Source: CAVQCX01 sp963775335 (GTDB taxonomy: Bacteria; Pseudomonadota; Gammaproteobacteria; Chromatiales; Chromatiaceae). Taken from it: DNA of 64,000 nucleotides. The translations under genes were made by a program, and so were the position numbers. Below the pieces are notes generated by a model. That model saw only the letters and a program-made list of their open reading frames with translations. It did not search any database and was not told where the DNA came from. Shown here piece by piece: positions 46,801 through 56,093 of this stretch. The DNA is taken from NCBI GenBank assembly GCA_963775335.1, contig CAVZIJ010000003.1, positions 372,001 to 436,000 of the forward strand. The letters are read 5' to 3'. Every line of letters begins with the position of its first letter. The stretch's first letter is position 1.

Positions 46801-49800
46801 GCATGCCGCCGGACGATTGCGCCGGCGGTCTCCGTCGGAGTGCGCCGGGGGGGTCGAATTGAGCGCGATCCGCGCGCGCTGTACCGAAGAGATCCCGCTG
46901 TCGGATTGGTACGAGTGGTATGCCCGGCGCGGCCTGCACTATCGAGGACCGTTTCGCGGTGTCGAGGCGGTGTGGAGGGGCAGGGGTGAAGCGCTCGCAC
47001 GAATCAGTGTCAGCGAAGACGCCACGGGCTACCGTATCCATCCATGCCTGCTCGATGCGGCGTTTCAGGTGCTGGGCGCGGCCGTCCCGGCCCGCGTCGA
47101 CGGCGCAGGGGGAAGTACGCTGTTGCCCGCGTCGGCAAGCGTGGTGCGTTGGTACGGACCAAGCTCAGTCGTCCTATGGGCTCATTCCACTCTGCGCAAG
47201 TCCCAAGACAATGCGTTTGAAGGCGATATTCGTTTGCTGGATGACGATGGACGCATTGTGGCCGTCGTCGAGCGTCTGCGTTGCCTGTTGATAGGTGAGC
47301 AGAGGATCAGCGCCGACGGAGACAGTCTGCTATACCGCGTGCGCTGGCAGACGCACATGGTTGAGCGAAGCCGGCATCTGGAATCCCCAGCCAGAGTGAT
47401 CGGGCCCGCTGCCGAGGCGGCCGAGCGCAACGCGGCTGCGACGAGCCTGGCCGCCTACACGCCGCAGGTCGAAGCTCTGCTCAACAAGCTGGCGGCAGCC
47501 TTTATTCTTGCCGCGCGGCGGCGTCTATGCGAAGCCGCAGGGTTGGACGTGGACGAAGAAATTGCGCCGCAGCGGCTCGGCGTGGACCCACGCTACCACA
47601 GGCTGTTCCACCGGCTGATGGAAATCGCTGAAGCCTTCCCAAGTGGGTCGACGGACGCCGAAGGCTGCCGGCGCATGGCGGCAAGCCTCCGCGAAGCTCA
47701 TCCGGGTGTCAGGTGTATGGTTGACCTCCTGTCTACCTGCGGAGAATCGCTGGACGCTGTACTTACGGGAAAGCTCGAAGCCCCGGAACTGCTGTTCAGT
47801 CCGGATTCGGTCGAACTGCTGAGCGACTTTTACTGCAAAGGTCCAGTGACCTCTTACTACAGCCAGTCGCTCGCCGAAGTTGTCGAGGAGATCGCGCGCA
47901 CACACGTGGGGACGGCAAAGTTGCGCATCCTCGAGCTGGGCGCAGGTACCGGCGGTACAACCGCCTTTGTGCTTTCCAGGCTCGAGAAGGTTCCCGCGGA
48001 TTATGTGTTCACGGATATCTCGCCGTTCTTCTTGACGCGTGCCCGCGAGTGCTTCGGTAATCGGCCCCACCTGCACTTCGCGGTGCTCGACATCGAAACC
48101 GGGCGGTCCGAGGGTCTGCCTCATGCCGAATTTGATGTCATCGTCGCAGCCGATATGCTCCACACGGCGAGGAACGTCGCCGGTGCCATACGTAATGTCC
48201 GCCGATGGCTCGCGCCGGGCGGACTGCTGGTACTGATCGAGCCGATCCGCATCACCGCCTGGATGGATGTCGTGTTCGGGCCTTTCCCCGGTTGGTGGCG
48301 GCCCGGCGAGCAACCGGGTCGCCTCGTCCATTCCTGCCTTTCGAGCCATCAATGGACAGAGGTGCTCGCAAGCGAGGACCTGGATGAAATCGCGGTCTTG
48401 CCTGTCCTCGAGTGCGAGCACCCGCGGGCACAGACGCTGTTCGTCGCACGGCGGGCGCAGGGGAGGGCCAAGGAGTGGTTGATTCTTGGGGATCAACAGG
48501 GTGCAGGCGAGCAGATCGCCAAGGCTCTTGGGCGACGCGGCGATGCCGTCCACCTGGTCCGCGACCGCCTGTCGGAGGACGTCGGCACGCGCGCCTGGGC
48601 GGGCGTCATCCATTGCGCGAGCCTCGATCAACCGTTAGCGCAGCATCTGACGGCGTCTGCGCTGTTGGACTATCAAACCGGGACTTACGCCGAGCTGGTC
48701 ACGGCGTTGCGGCGCCTGAGCGAGCGGCGTCACGACTTGCCTCCCATTTGGTTGGTAACCGCGGGGGCTCAGGCCGCCGCCCCCGGAGACCTGGTGCCGA
48801 ACACCGCCCAATCCGGTCTGTGGGGACTGGGGCGTGTATTGGGTGTCGAGTTTCCTGGCTCGGGTTGCCGCCTGGCCGATCTCAGCCCGACGTGGGACGT
48901 GCGGGAAATAGAAGCGCTGGCGGACTGCATCGCCAACCACACGCCGGAGGATGAGCTCGCTTTCCGCGGCGACGAGTGCTTCGTGGGGCGTGTGGAGCCC
49001 GCAACCCGGAACAGCTTTCGCGACGATGTCGAGCGTGTGGCCGCGGTCGAGTCCGCACAGGTGCGCCTTGAAGTGGGGGAGGTCGGGTCACTCGAGTCCC
49101 TCTCGTTGCGTGAAGCTCGCCCGGCGCGGCCTGGATCGAAGGAGCTGTTGATCCGGGTGCACGCTGCCGGGCTCAACTTCCGCGACATCATGCTGACCCT
49201 GGGCCTGCTGCCGGTAGGCGAGCCGATCTTCGACAGCCGCTTTCCGCTGGGCTTCGAGTGCTCCGGCGTGGTTTGCGCGGTCGGCGACAGCGTTCGCAAT
49301 TTTAAACCGGGCGACGAAGTGATCGCGGTGACGCACGGGGCGTTTGCATCCCACGCGATCGTCCGCGCGGCCGCAGCGGTTTCCAAACCTGCTTCGATGA
49401 GTTTCGAAGATGCCGCAACGATTCTGGCCGCATTCACGACGGTCCAGCACGGACTTCACCACCTGGCGCGGATCGCTCCGGGCGAGCGGGTACTGATTCA
49501 TTCGGCCACCGGCGGCGTCGGCCTGGCCGCAATCCAGATGTGCCGAGCTGTCGGCGCCGAGATATTCGCCACCGCCGGGAGTCCCGAGAAGCGCGCCTTG
49601 CTGCGCTCGATGGGTATAGCGCACGTGATGGATTCTCGTTCGCTGTCGTTTGCCGATGAGGTGCTGACGGCCACGGGAGGCGAGGGCGTCGACGTGGTTC
49701 TGAATTCGCTGCCCGGAGAAGCGATCTCCAGAGGCCTCTCAATCCTGCGGCCAGAGGGCCGTTTCGTGGAGCTTGGAAAGCGCGATCTGCTGGACAACAC

Positions 49801-52800
49801 CCGTGTCGGGCTGGAGGTATTCGAGAAGACGCTGTCGTTTTTCACCGTCGATTTGGATCGAATGTTCTGCGAGCGTACCGAGAAGGTCGGGGAGCTGGCG
49901 GCGGAAGTCATGGCTGGATTCGCCGACGGGCGTTACCATCCTCTGCCGCGTACCGATTACCCGTTAAGCGAGGCTGCGGCGGCCTTTCGCTGCATGTCGC
50001 AAGCCAAACACGTGGGCAAGATCGTGCTGACCGCACGCGAAGCGCAGTATCGCGTGAAGCCGACCCGCGCGCAGCAGCTTTTCCGCAACGACGCAACCTA
50101 TCTGATTACCGGCGGGCTGGGCGGTTTCGGTTTGGTAGTCGCAAAATGGCTGGTGGCGCAGGGCGCGCGGCATCTGGTATTGATGGGCCGCCAGGGCATC
50201 CCTAGTGCAGCGAATCAGGCTGATTACGAGCAGTTGTTGCGCACGGGCGCCGATGTGCGCATATTGACGGGCGACGTTTCGCTCGAGGCCGACGTGACGC
50301 GCGTCCTAGCCGAGATCCATGCCCAGATGCCTTCGCTGGGTGGTGTGTTTCATGCGGCGATGGCGCTTGCCGACAAAGCGCTGCTCGAGCTTACAGCCGA
50401 CGATTGGCGCTGTGCCTTGGCGCCGAAGGTGTGCGGCGCGTGGCTGTTGCACCGGCTGACCGAGGGGGATAAGCTGGATTGCTTCGTGATGTTTTCCTCC
50501 GCGGCCTCCATCGTGGGCAGTTCCATGCAGGGCAACTACGCGGCGGCAAACGCCTACCTGGACGCTCTTGCACATCACCGGCGGGCGCGCGGTTTGGCCG
50601 GTGTTTCTATATGCTGGGGAATTCTGTCCGGCGCCGGATACGTCTCGCGCCAGCCCGAGGTCCGGCGATACTTGGAGCACATTGGTCTTCGCGGGATCTC
50701 CGTGACCGAAGCACTGGATGCGCTCGAAGTCTTGCTGCGCGGCGATCAGGCGCACGCGATCGTGGGTCGCATCGACTGGAGCGTTTTCTGGCGTTCCTTC
50801 TCGGCCGGAGCGCGCCGGTTTTCCGCACTACCGGGTGTTAGGGATGTGGAGCCGGCGGGGCAGGGGCGGGCCGAAGCGGGCTCGGCACTGGCGGAGTTTC
50901 AACAGGCCGAGCCTTCGTCCAGGCGCGAGGCCGCCCACAACTACGTGTTGCGACGTATCGCCGGGGTGTTGACGGAGCCGGAATCGAAACTTGATGCGGA
51001 CGCACCGCTGACGAGCTTCGGGCTCGACTCGCTCATGGCCGTCGAGCTGCAAACCTTGTTTCATGCGGACTTGGGGATTCGCATCCCCGCCACCCGGTTC
51101 CTGCAAGGGGTAACGGTTCGGGGGCTGACTGACCTGATTCTCGCGCGTCTCGACGAGGAGCAAGCGCCGCTACAAGCGCCGGCCGGGGCGTCGCCGGGGG
51201 GAACTGGGGAGCAGATCCTGCCGCTGGCGCGTGAACAGCGACGCCTGTGGTTCCTGCAGCAGCTGCATCCGCACAGTCCGGTGTACAACATTCCCTTGGC
51301 GATGCGGCTGCAGGGCGACCTGAATGTAGCCTTGCTGGAGCAGGCCATCCGTGAGATGACGCAGCGTCATGAAGCGTTGCGGGCCACCGTCATCGCGCAG
51401 GACGGTAAGCCCGTGCAGCGGATCTCGCGGCGGCTCGACCTGAGGATGGAGCAGGTCGACTTATCGGCACTGCCGGGCGATTCCCGGGAGGCGGAGGTGT
51501 CGCGGTACAAGCGGGAAGAGGCCGAGCTTCCGTTCGCGTTCGACGGCGGTCCGTTGATTCGAGCAAGATTGCTGCGCATTGCTGCCCGCGACCACGTATT
51601 GCTGGTTACGATCCATCACCTGATCGTGGATGCATGGTCGGTGGCGATCATCGCGCGGGACCATGCGCTGATCTACCGCCAATTGATCGCGGGCCACTCG
51701 CCTGCGTTTCCCGCAGCCGCGCCTGGCTACGCGGACTTCATCGTGCGGCAGGCCTCGCACGACGATTCGAGACAGCTGGAGTACTGGACGAAGCAGCTCG
51801 ACGGTGTGGTTCCGTTGCGATTGGCCACGGACCGCCGCCACCCACCGCAGCGGACTTTCAACGGCGCCCGGGTGGAATTGCCGATGGAGAGGGAAACCCT
51901 GGATCGCCTGGAGCGGTGTGGACGCACCGAGGGAGCCACGCTTTTCATGACGCTGCTCGCGGCGTTTGAAGTCCTCCTGTATCGCTATTCGGGGCAGGGT
52001 GATTTCTGTGTGGGCGCGCCCGTCGCTGCGCGGGCCCGGGAAGAAGCGATGGATCGGGTCGGCTGCCTGGTGAACACGTTGGCGATTCGCGCGGGGATCT
52101 CCGGCGATATGACGTTCCGCGAGCTGCTGCGCAGCGTGCGCGACACCGTGCTCGATGCCTACGCCCATCAGGACGTTACCTGGGAAAAGGTCGTAGAAGC
52201 GCTACACCCGGAACGCGACCCTGCTTCACTGCCGATCTTCCAAGTATTGTTGGTGGTGCACAGGGTGGCTGTAGAGCGGGCCGAATTACCGGGACTGGTG
52301 ATAGTTCCCGAATACACCGGAAACCGCAGCACAACCTTCGATGTCGTGCTGTTGATCGACACGGCACGGCGCGAGGCGGCGATAGAGTACAACACGGACA
52401 TCTTCGACGCGGCAACCATTGAGCGCATGAGCGGGCATCTACGAGAGCTGTGGGCGGCGATTCCAGATCGGATGGATACCGGCGTGCACGGGCTGCCGCT
52501 GTTGACCAAAGCCGAGCGCCAGCAACTGCTGGTGGAGTGGAATGCTACGGCGAGTGCATGGCCGAAAGACCGCTGCCTGCATCACTTGTTCGAGGCACAG
52601 ACGCAACGCACGCCCGATGCGATCGCTGTGACAGATGCATTGCAGTCATTGACATACATGCAGTTGAACCGCGCCGCAAATCGCCTGGCGTCAGCCCTCC
52701 AGGCGCGGGGCGTGGGGCCGGAATCACGTGTCGCGATTTGTGCGGGGCGATCGCCGCTAGCCGTCGTCGGTATCGTGGCGATTCTGAAGGCCGGCGGTGC

Positions 52801-54331
52801 GTTCGTCCCCGTTGATCCATCCTACCCGGACGACCGCCTGGCGTTCATGCTGCGGGATTCAGCGCCGGGCCTCGTGCTGACGGAACTGCAACTCGCCGAT
52901 CGCCTGAAAGAGCGGTTCTCGATCGAGGCATTGCCGATCGACTTGGCGGAACTGCTCCGAGGCCCCGAAAAAGGGCCGGAGCCGAAGGGCAGGGCGGAGA
53001 ACCTTGCGTACCTGATGTACACCTCCGGGTCGACCGGACAACCCAAGGGCGTCATGATCGAGCATCGTGCGATCTGCAACCAGATTCAGTGGCGGCAAGG
53101 CGCGTTTGCCCTCGGTCCCGACGACGCGGTCCTGTTGTCCACCTCGCTGAGCTTCGACCCCTCGGTCTGGGAGATCTTCGGGCCGCTGTCGGCTGGCGCC
53201 GCAGTGGTGATCCCGGATCGTGCGACCGACGGTGAAGCGGTCCGGCGCATGATCCGTGATCATCGTGTGACTGTGCTCGAAGGGGTGCCGTCGCTGCTGC
53301 GGTCGCTGGTGGAACAGGGCGCATTCCACGGCTGCGATTCCGTGCGCCACATTTTCTGCGGCGGGGAGCCGCTGGAGAATGATCTCATCGAGGCGTTGCA
53401 TGCCACTTCGAGGGCGTCGGTACACCAGCTCTATGGTTGTACCGAGGCGTCCATCGATGCAACGTTCATTGCCGCGGTGGATCCGGGCCAGTACAGCGTG
53501 CCTCCGGTCGGGCGGCCCATCGCGAACACACGTATCTACGTTCTTGACGAGTTTTTCCAGCCGGTGCCGTGCGGTGTTCCGGGTGAAGTCTATGTGAGTG
53601 GAGCGGGGATTGCTCGCGGCTACTGGAACCAGCCGGAGTTGACCGCAAGCTGCTTCCCGGCGGATCCGTTCGCAGATCATCCGGCGGGGCGCATGTACCG
53701 TACCGGGGACCGCGGGCGGTTTCTCGCGGACGGCTGCGTAGAGCTTGTGGGGCGCTCAGACCGGCAGATCAAGCTGCGCGGTCTTCGCATCGAGCCTGGG
53801 GAGGTCGAGGCCTCCCTGCGCCGGCATCCGTCGATTCGAGAGGCTGTGGTGGACGTTCGCACCGTCTCGGGTGAGGCCCGTTTGATTGCGTGGTGCGCAC
53901 TGGCTCCCGGAAAGTCGTTGACGGCGGCGGAGGCCGGCCGTCACGCACGCCAACACCTGCCACGGTCAATGGTTCCTCAGCACTGGGTGTTCGTCGACGG
54001 CCTCCCATTAACGCCCGTGGGGAAAGTCAACGTCTCGGCGCTTCCAGAACCGGCAGGCGCTCAGACGGATTCCAAAACTGCTCCAGTGGCGGCTACGAGC
54101 CAGTTGCAGCGCCGCATCGCGCAGATCTGGGAAGACGCTCTCGCGGCTCGATCTATTGGCGTCGACGACAACTTTTTTGACATGGGCGGACACTCTCTGC
54201 TGGCCGCCTGGCTGGCGAATCGGCTGAGCTGCGATCTCGGAGTGAACGTTCCGGTCGCAGCGATCTTCAACAATCCCACGATTGCCGAGCTGGCTCAATT
54301 CGTGGCGAAGAGCGACAGCACAGGTGCCTAG
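43808..54331 (+). CDS. Hybrid highly reducing polyketide synthase-NRPS (3507 aa)
   Basis: Domains in order: KS about 10-430 (Cys181 in DTACSSS, then VEAHGTGT and NIGHLEAAAG); AT ~530-850 (Ser621 in GHSVGE); DH ~895-1160 (His923, Asp1083 in LLDAAFQ); C-methyltransferase ~1330-1530 (ILELGAGTGG from 1374); structural KR ~1590-1735; ER ~1745-2080 (HSATGGVGLAA near 1898-1908); KR ~2090-2290 (ITGGLGGFG from 2100, Tyr2244); ACP (Ser2408); C ~2460-2890 (HHLIVDA 2603-2609); A ~2920-3410 (YTSGSTGQPKG, YRTGDRG); PCP (Ser3463). It should build a methylated, reduced chain and condense it with one amino acid. No TE or R domain follows the PCP, so release needs another protein or spontaneous cyclisation. 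The DH motif reads HLVQDAAVVP (usual Gly is Asp). A PPTase gene is not in the window. Confidence 0.96.
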   Translation: MTTERARSGVALVGIGCRLPGHSNSPEELWQFLCRGGDAISEIPDERFDVQRFYDPDPSRPGRLYVKRAGIADNVGRFDASFFGISQREAAQMDPQQRMLLEVAWEALEDAGIPAERIAGTRAGVYVGISSHDFASRLARDVNRNRIESHTLTGTASSIAANRLSYAFDLRGPSMAIDTACSSSLTAVYLACRSLSAGECELALAGGVNLFLAPETAISMAKASMLSPDGRSRAFDARADGYVRGEGAGVVVLKPLEAALRDRDRIYAIVRGSAVNQDGRTLGLTVPSANAQACMIREALREADVSPAEVQYVEAHGTGTPIGDPIEAAAIGEVFGERDADSTCIIGSVKTNIGHLEAAAGIAGLIKASLALKHGVIPPSLNFETWNPAIPFDRLRLRVATELQPWPTAAGRRMAAVNSFGVGGANAHVLLEGPPPARDAGRGCEGPHVLLLSAKTVEARSQAVGCYATFLRNREAPLSDICYSAAVRRTHHQHRMAVVGGTAEELANRLEAGATDVIAGSAPHGSVPKLAFVYSGMGLQRAGMGRELLRSEPVFREVLETCDALLQRWAGWSLLHAFEDDDEARASEPAVAQVTNFALQAALTNLWSAWGVVPDAVIGHSVGEVAAAYAAGALSLEDGLRLAYHRGRLAQRLHGTGSMLVAAMSAAQATALLSGRDSHAVLAAVNSPTSVTLSGDAELLSEIAAGLEQQQVFARFVPVNVPYHGPALDPFREELLDSLRTLAPQRLSIPMVSTASGEWVNGVPLEAGHWWNELRNPVQFARALDLLIEDRVELFLEVGPHFSLKAPISECLAHRSRQGTVLSSLRRGEDDRASMLRAAANLHVRGRPVAWSEVFPRRGSCTVLPLYPWQRELLGTGWVGDDSACQAAGTESGHPLLGVRIHSARPCWQVNLAEDRYGYLDGHLVQDAAVVPAAAYVEASLEAAAALWPDTGGHIEQIEFRTMLVLPAGRASWMQWTCDTDGAFEIFSAPHTDASWTAHAAGRLRRRSPSECAGGVELSAIRARCTEEIPLSDWYEWYARRGLHYRGPFRGVEAVWRGRGEALARISVSEDATGYRIHPCLLDAAFQVLGAAVPARVDGAGGSTLLPASASVVRWYGPSSVVLWAHSTLRKSQDNAFEGDIRLLDDDGRIVAVVERLRCLLIGEQRISADGDSLLYRVRWQTHMVERSRHLESPARVIGPAAEAAERNAAATSLAAYTPQVEALLNKLAAAFILAARRRLCEAAGLDVDEEIAPQRLGVDPRYHRLFHRLMEIAEAFPSGSTDAEGCRRMAASLREAHPGVRCMVDLLSTCGESLDAVLTGKLEAPELLFSPDSVELLSDFYCKGPVTSYYSQSLAEVVEEIARTHVGTAKLRILELGAGTGGTTAFVLSRLEKVPADYVFTDISPFFLTRARECFGNRPHLHFAVLDIETGRSEGLPHAEFDVIVAADMLHTARNVAGAIRNVRRWLAPGGLLVLIEPIRITAWMDVVFGPFPGWWRPGEQPGRLVHSCLSSHQWTEVLASEDLDEIAVLPVLECEHPRAQTLFVARRAQGRAKEWLILGDQQGAGEQIAKALGRRGDAVHLVRDRLSEDVGTRAWAGVIHCASLDQPLAQHLTASALLDYQTGTYAELVTALRRLSERRHDLPPIWLVTAGAQAAAPGDLVPNTAQSGLWGLGRVLGVEFPGSGCRLADLSPTWDVREIEALADCIANHTPEDELAFRGDECFVGRVEPATRNSFRDDVERVAAVESAQVRLEVGEVGSLESLSLREARPARPGSKELLIRVHAAGLNFRDIMLTLGLLPVGEPIFDSRFPLGFECSGVVCAVGDSVRNFKPGDEVIAVTHGAFASHAIVRAAAAVSKPASMSFEDAATILAAFTTVQHGLHHLARIAPGERVLIHSATGGVGLAAIQMCRAVGAEIFATAGSPEKRALLRSMGIAHVMDSRSLSFADEVLTATGGEGVDVVLNSLPGEAISRGLSILRPEGRFVELGKRDLLDNTRVGLEVFEKTLSFFTVDLDRMFCERTEKVGELAAEVMAGFADGRYHPLPRTDYPLSEAAAAFRCMSQAKHVGKIVLTAREAQYRVKPTRAQQLFRNDATYLITGGLGGFGLVVAKWLVAQGARHLVLMGRQGIPSAANQADYEQLLRTGADVRILTGDVSLEADVTRVLAEIHAQMPSLGGVFHAAMALADKALLELTADDWRCALAPKVCGAWLLHRLTEGDKLDCFVMFSSAASIVGSSMQGNYAAANAYLDALAHHRRARGLAGVSICWGILSGAGYVSRQPEVRRYLEHIGLRGISVTEALDALEVLLRGDQAHAIVGRIDWSVFWRSFSAGARRFSALPGVRDVEPAGQGRAEAGSALAEFQQAEPSSRREAAHNYVLRRIAGVLTEPESKLDADAPLTSFGLDSLMAVELQTLFHADLGIRIPATRFLQGVTVRGLTDLILARLDEEQAPLQAPAGASPGGTGEQILPLAREQRRLWFLQQLHPHSPVYNIPLAMRLQGDLNVALLEQAIREMTQRHEALRATVIAQDGKPVQRISRRLDLRMEQVDLSALPGDSREAEVSRYKREEAELPFAFDGGPLIRARLLRIAARDHVLLVTIHHLIVDAWSVAIIARDHALIYRQLIAGHSPAFPAAAPGYADFIVRQASHDDSRQLEYWTKQLDGVVPLRLATDRRHPPQRTFNGARVELPMERETLDRLERCGRTEGATLFMTLLAAFEVLLYRYSGQGDFCVGAPVAARAREEAMDRVGCLVNTLAIRAGISGDMTFRELLRSVRDTVLDAYAHQDVTWEKVVEALHPERDPASLPIFQVLLVVHRVAVERAELPGLVIVPEYTGNRSTTFDVVLLIDTARREAAIEYNTDIFDAATIERMSGHLRELWAAIPDRMDTGVHGLPLLTKAERQQLLVEWNATASAWPKDRCLHHLFEAQTQRTPDAIAVTDALQSLTYMQLNRAANRLASALQARGVGPESRVAICAGRSPLAVVGIVAILKAGGAFVPVDPSYPDDRLAFMLRDSAPGLVLTELQLADRLKERFSIEALPIDLAELLRGPEKGPEPKGRAENLAYLMYTSGSTGQPKGVMIEHRAICNQIQWRQGAFALGPDDAVLLSTSLSFDPSVWEIFGPLSAGAAVVIPDRATDGEAVRRMIRDHRVTVLEGVPSLLRSLVEQGAFHGCDSVRHIFCGGEPLENDLIEALHATSRASVHQLYGCTEASIDATFIAAVDPGQYSVPPVGRPIANTRIYVLDEFFQPVPCGVPGEVYVSGAGIARGYWNQPELTASCFPADPFADHPAGRMYRTGDRGRFLADGCVELVGRSDRQIKLRGLRIEPGEVEASLRRHPSIREAVVDVRTVSGEARLIAWCALAPGKSLTAAEAGRHARQHLPRSMVPQHWVFVDGLPLTPVGKVNVSALPEPAGAQTDSKTAPVAATSQLQRRIAQIWEDALAARSIGVDDNFFDMGGHSLLAAWLANRLSCDLGVNVPVAAIFNNPTIAELAQFVAKSDSTGA

Positions 54332-55700
54332 CGGCGCAGTCCAGCGGACGGAGGTCCAATCAGGCCGCCTGCCGCCCGGGCCGGAGCCGCACTGGTTGTT
54401 GGGCAATCTTCCAGAGTTCCGCCGAGATCCTCTGGGGTTCTTCACCAGCTGTGCTCGTTATGGCGACGTCGTGCTCTATCGCATCCTGAGAATTCCGGTT
54501 TACCTGGTCAATCGGCCGGAGGACATCGAGTCTGTGCTTTCGACCAACAGCCGGAATTTCATCAAAGGCCGATTGGTGCGCGGCGCTGTGCCGTTGTTCG
54601 GGAAGGGATTATTCGTCAGCGAAGGTGCACGTTGGGCGCGTCTGCGCAAGCTCACTCAACCCGGATTCCGCCGCGATCGGATTCCTGCCTATGCGCGCGC
54701 CGTGCAGGAGTGTGCGCGGCGCATGGTGGGAGGTTGGCGTGGGGGCGACACACTCGACATCCACGGCGCGATGAACAACCTAACCGTGGAGATAGTCGCA
54801 CGGGCCTTGTTCGGCCAGGATGTCGAGGAAGACGCGGCGGAGATCTCAGCATGCCTGCACGTTGTTCTGGAGCACATCCGGGCGCAGCTCGATACCGGCC
54901 GGTTGATCCCGCTTGGCGTCCCGACTCCCGGCAACCTGCGAATGAAACGCGCGCTCGCACGGTTGGACGCGGTGGTCGCCCGCATCATCGAGCGCCGCCG
55001 GGCGCCCTCGGGTCCGTCGGATGATCTACTCTCCAGGCTTCTGCATCCGGCGGACCCCGGTACGCAGCTCACAGCCGAGGACCTGCGTGACGAAGTGGTG
55101 GGTCTCATCGTCGCTGGACAGGAAACCATGGCCGTAACGATGACTTGGACATGGTACCTGCTCGCGCACCATCCGGAGTGCGAAGCACGTTTGGCCGCGG
55201 AGATCGATGCCGTGATCGGCAGTCGGGAGGTTGCCCTGGAAGACCTGCCGCGACTGACCCACGCGTTACATGTGCTGCTCGAGAGCCTGCGTCTGTACCC
55301 GCCTGCATGGACGATTCCGCGCTCGGCCGCAGTGGACTGCGTCGTGGGTGGATTTCGGGTTGCGCGCGGCTCGTCAGTCAACGTGTCGCCTTGGGTGGTT
55401 CATCGCGATCCCCGTTATTTCGTTGAGCCTGACGTATTCAATCCGGACCGCTGGGCGGGCGATCTCCGCGAACGATTGCCGCGGTACGCCTATTTCCCGT
55501 TCGGGGGTGGTCCGCGCGGCTGTATTGGCGAGCCCGTGGCGATGGTGGAGGCGCTGCTGATCCTCGTCACCGTCGCGCAGCGGTTTCGGCTGAGATTGAC
55601 CGATCGCGAGCCGGTATTGCCGTGGCCGACGCTGACGTTACAGCCGCGGGGTCCGGTCAGGATGAGGCTGGAGCCACGGAGCAAAGAAGGCACCGGCTAG
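54324..55700 (+). CDS. Cytochrome P450, tailoring enzyme of the PKS-NRPS
   Basis: 458 residues from a GTG at 54324 that overlaps the PKS-NRPS stop codon by 8 bp, so translation is coupled. I-helix AGQETM (264-269) with the oxygen-activating acid/alcohol pair, ESLR (Glu320/Arg323) of the K helix, and the heme loop FGGGPRGCIGEP with Cys400. A proline-rich N-terminus (LPPGPEPHWLLGNLP) follows a short leader without a clear membrane anchor. It probably hydroxylates or cross-links the released or carrier-bound product. Redox partners are not encoded nearby. Confidence 0.95.
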   Translation: MPSGAVQRTEVQSGRLPPGPEPHWLLGNLPEFRRDPLGFFTSCARYGDVVLYRILRIPVYLVNRPEDIESVLSTNSRNFIKGRLVRGAVPLFGKGLFVSEGARWARLRKLTQPGFRRDRIPAYARAVQECARRMVGGWRGGDTLDIHGAMNNLTVEIVARALFGQDVEEDAAEISACLHVVLEHIRAQLDTGRLIPLGVPTPGNLRMKRALARLDAVVARIIERRRAPSGPSDDLLSRLLHPADPGTQLTAEDLRDEVVGLIVAGQETMAVTMTWTWYLLAHHPECEARLAAEIDAVIGSREVALEDLPRLTHALHVLLESLRLYPPAWTIPRSAAVDCVVGGFRVARGSSVNVSPWVVHRDPRYFVEPDVFNPDRWAGDLRERLPRYAYFPFGGGPRGCIGEPVAMVEALLILVTVAQRFRLRLTDREPVLPWPTLTLQPRGPVRMRLEPRSKEGTG

Positions 55701-55789
55701 CCCGGATTTCTCTACGTGAGTCAGAGCTAAGGAAAGGGGTAACAAGGAAAGGGATCTTGTTTTTTGCTTGGGAAAAACAAGATTCAACC

Positions 55790-55995
55790 CTTTGGCTCGG
55801 GCGTCAACCCTTTGGCTCGGGTGTACGGAGAGCGCCAGCGCAACTTTGTTGGGCAGCACATCTGGGCGAGGGGGTACTTTGTCTCGACGGTCGGTCGAGA
55901 CGAGGCGCTGATTCGCGAGTACATCCGAAACCAGGAGGCCGAGGACAATCGCCTGGGTCAGATGAGTCTGTGGCCGCTGATAGGCCACCGTTGAG
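55790..55995 (+). pseudogene. IS200/IS605-type TnpA remnant
   Basis: Only the C-terminal part is recognisable: VYGERQRNFVGQHIWARGYFVSTVGRDEALIREYIRNQEAEDNRLGQM, including the Y1 helix (Tyr in the EYIRNQE segment). The N-terminal HUH half is missing. The upstream stretch contains a duplicated cctttggctcgggt, a possible slippage scar. Confidence 0.85.
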
Positions 55996-56063
55996 GTGGG
56001 CTACAGATCTCGGGGCCGCGTTAGCGACCCCGTTTAGCCGCTTTGAGCGGCTCACATACTGAT

Positions 56064-56093
56064 AGCCCTCGGCTTTGCCGGGGGATGGTTACT
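56064..56093 (+). repeat. IS200-type right-end hairpin
   Basis: The stem from ccctcggc-tt-tgccggggg, followed by atggttact, has the form of an IS200/IS605 right-end recognition hairpin. Group II intron sequence starts directly behind it. Confidence 0.65.

Noticed and set aside
45861..47000. 379-residue frame antisense to the PKS-NRPS
   Set aside because: Arg/Pro-rich shadow of the AT/DH coding region.
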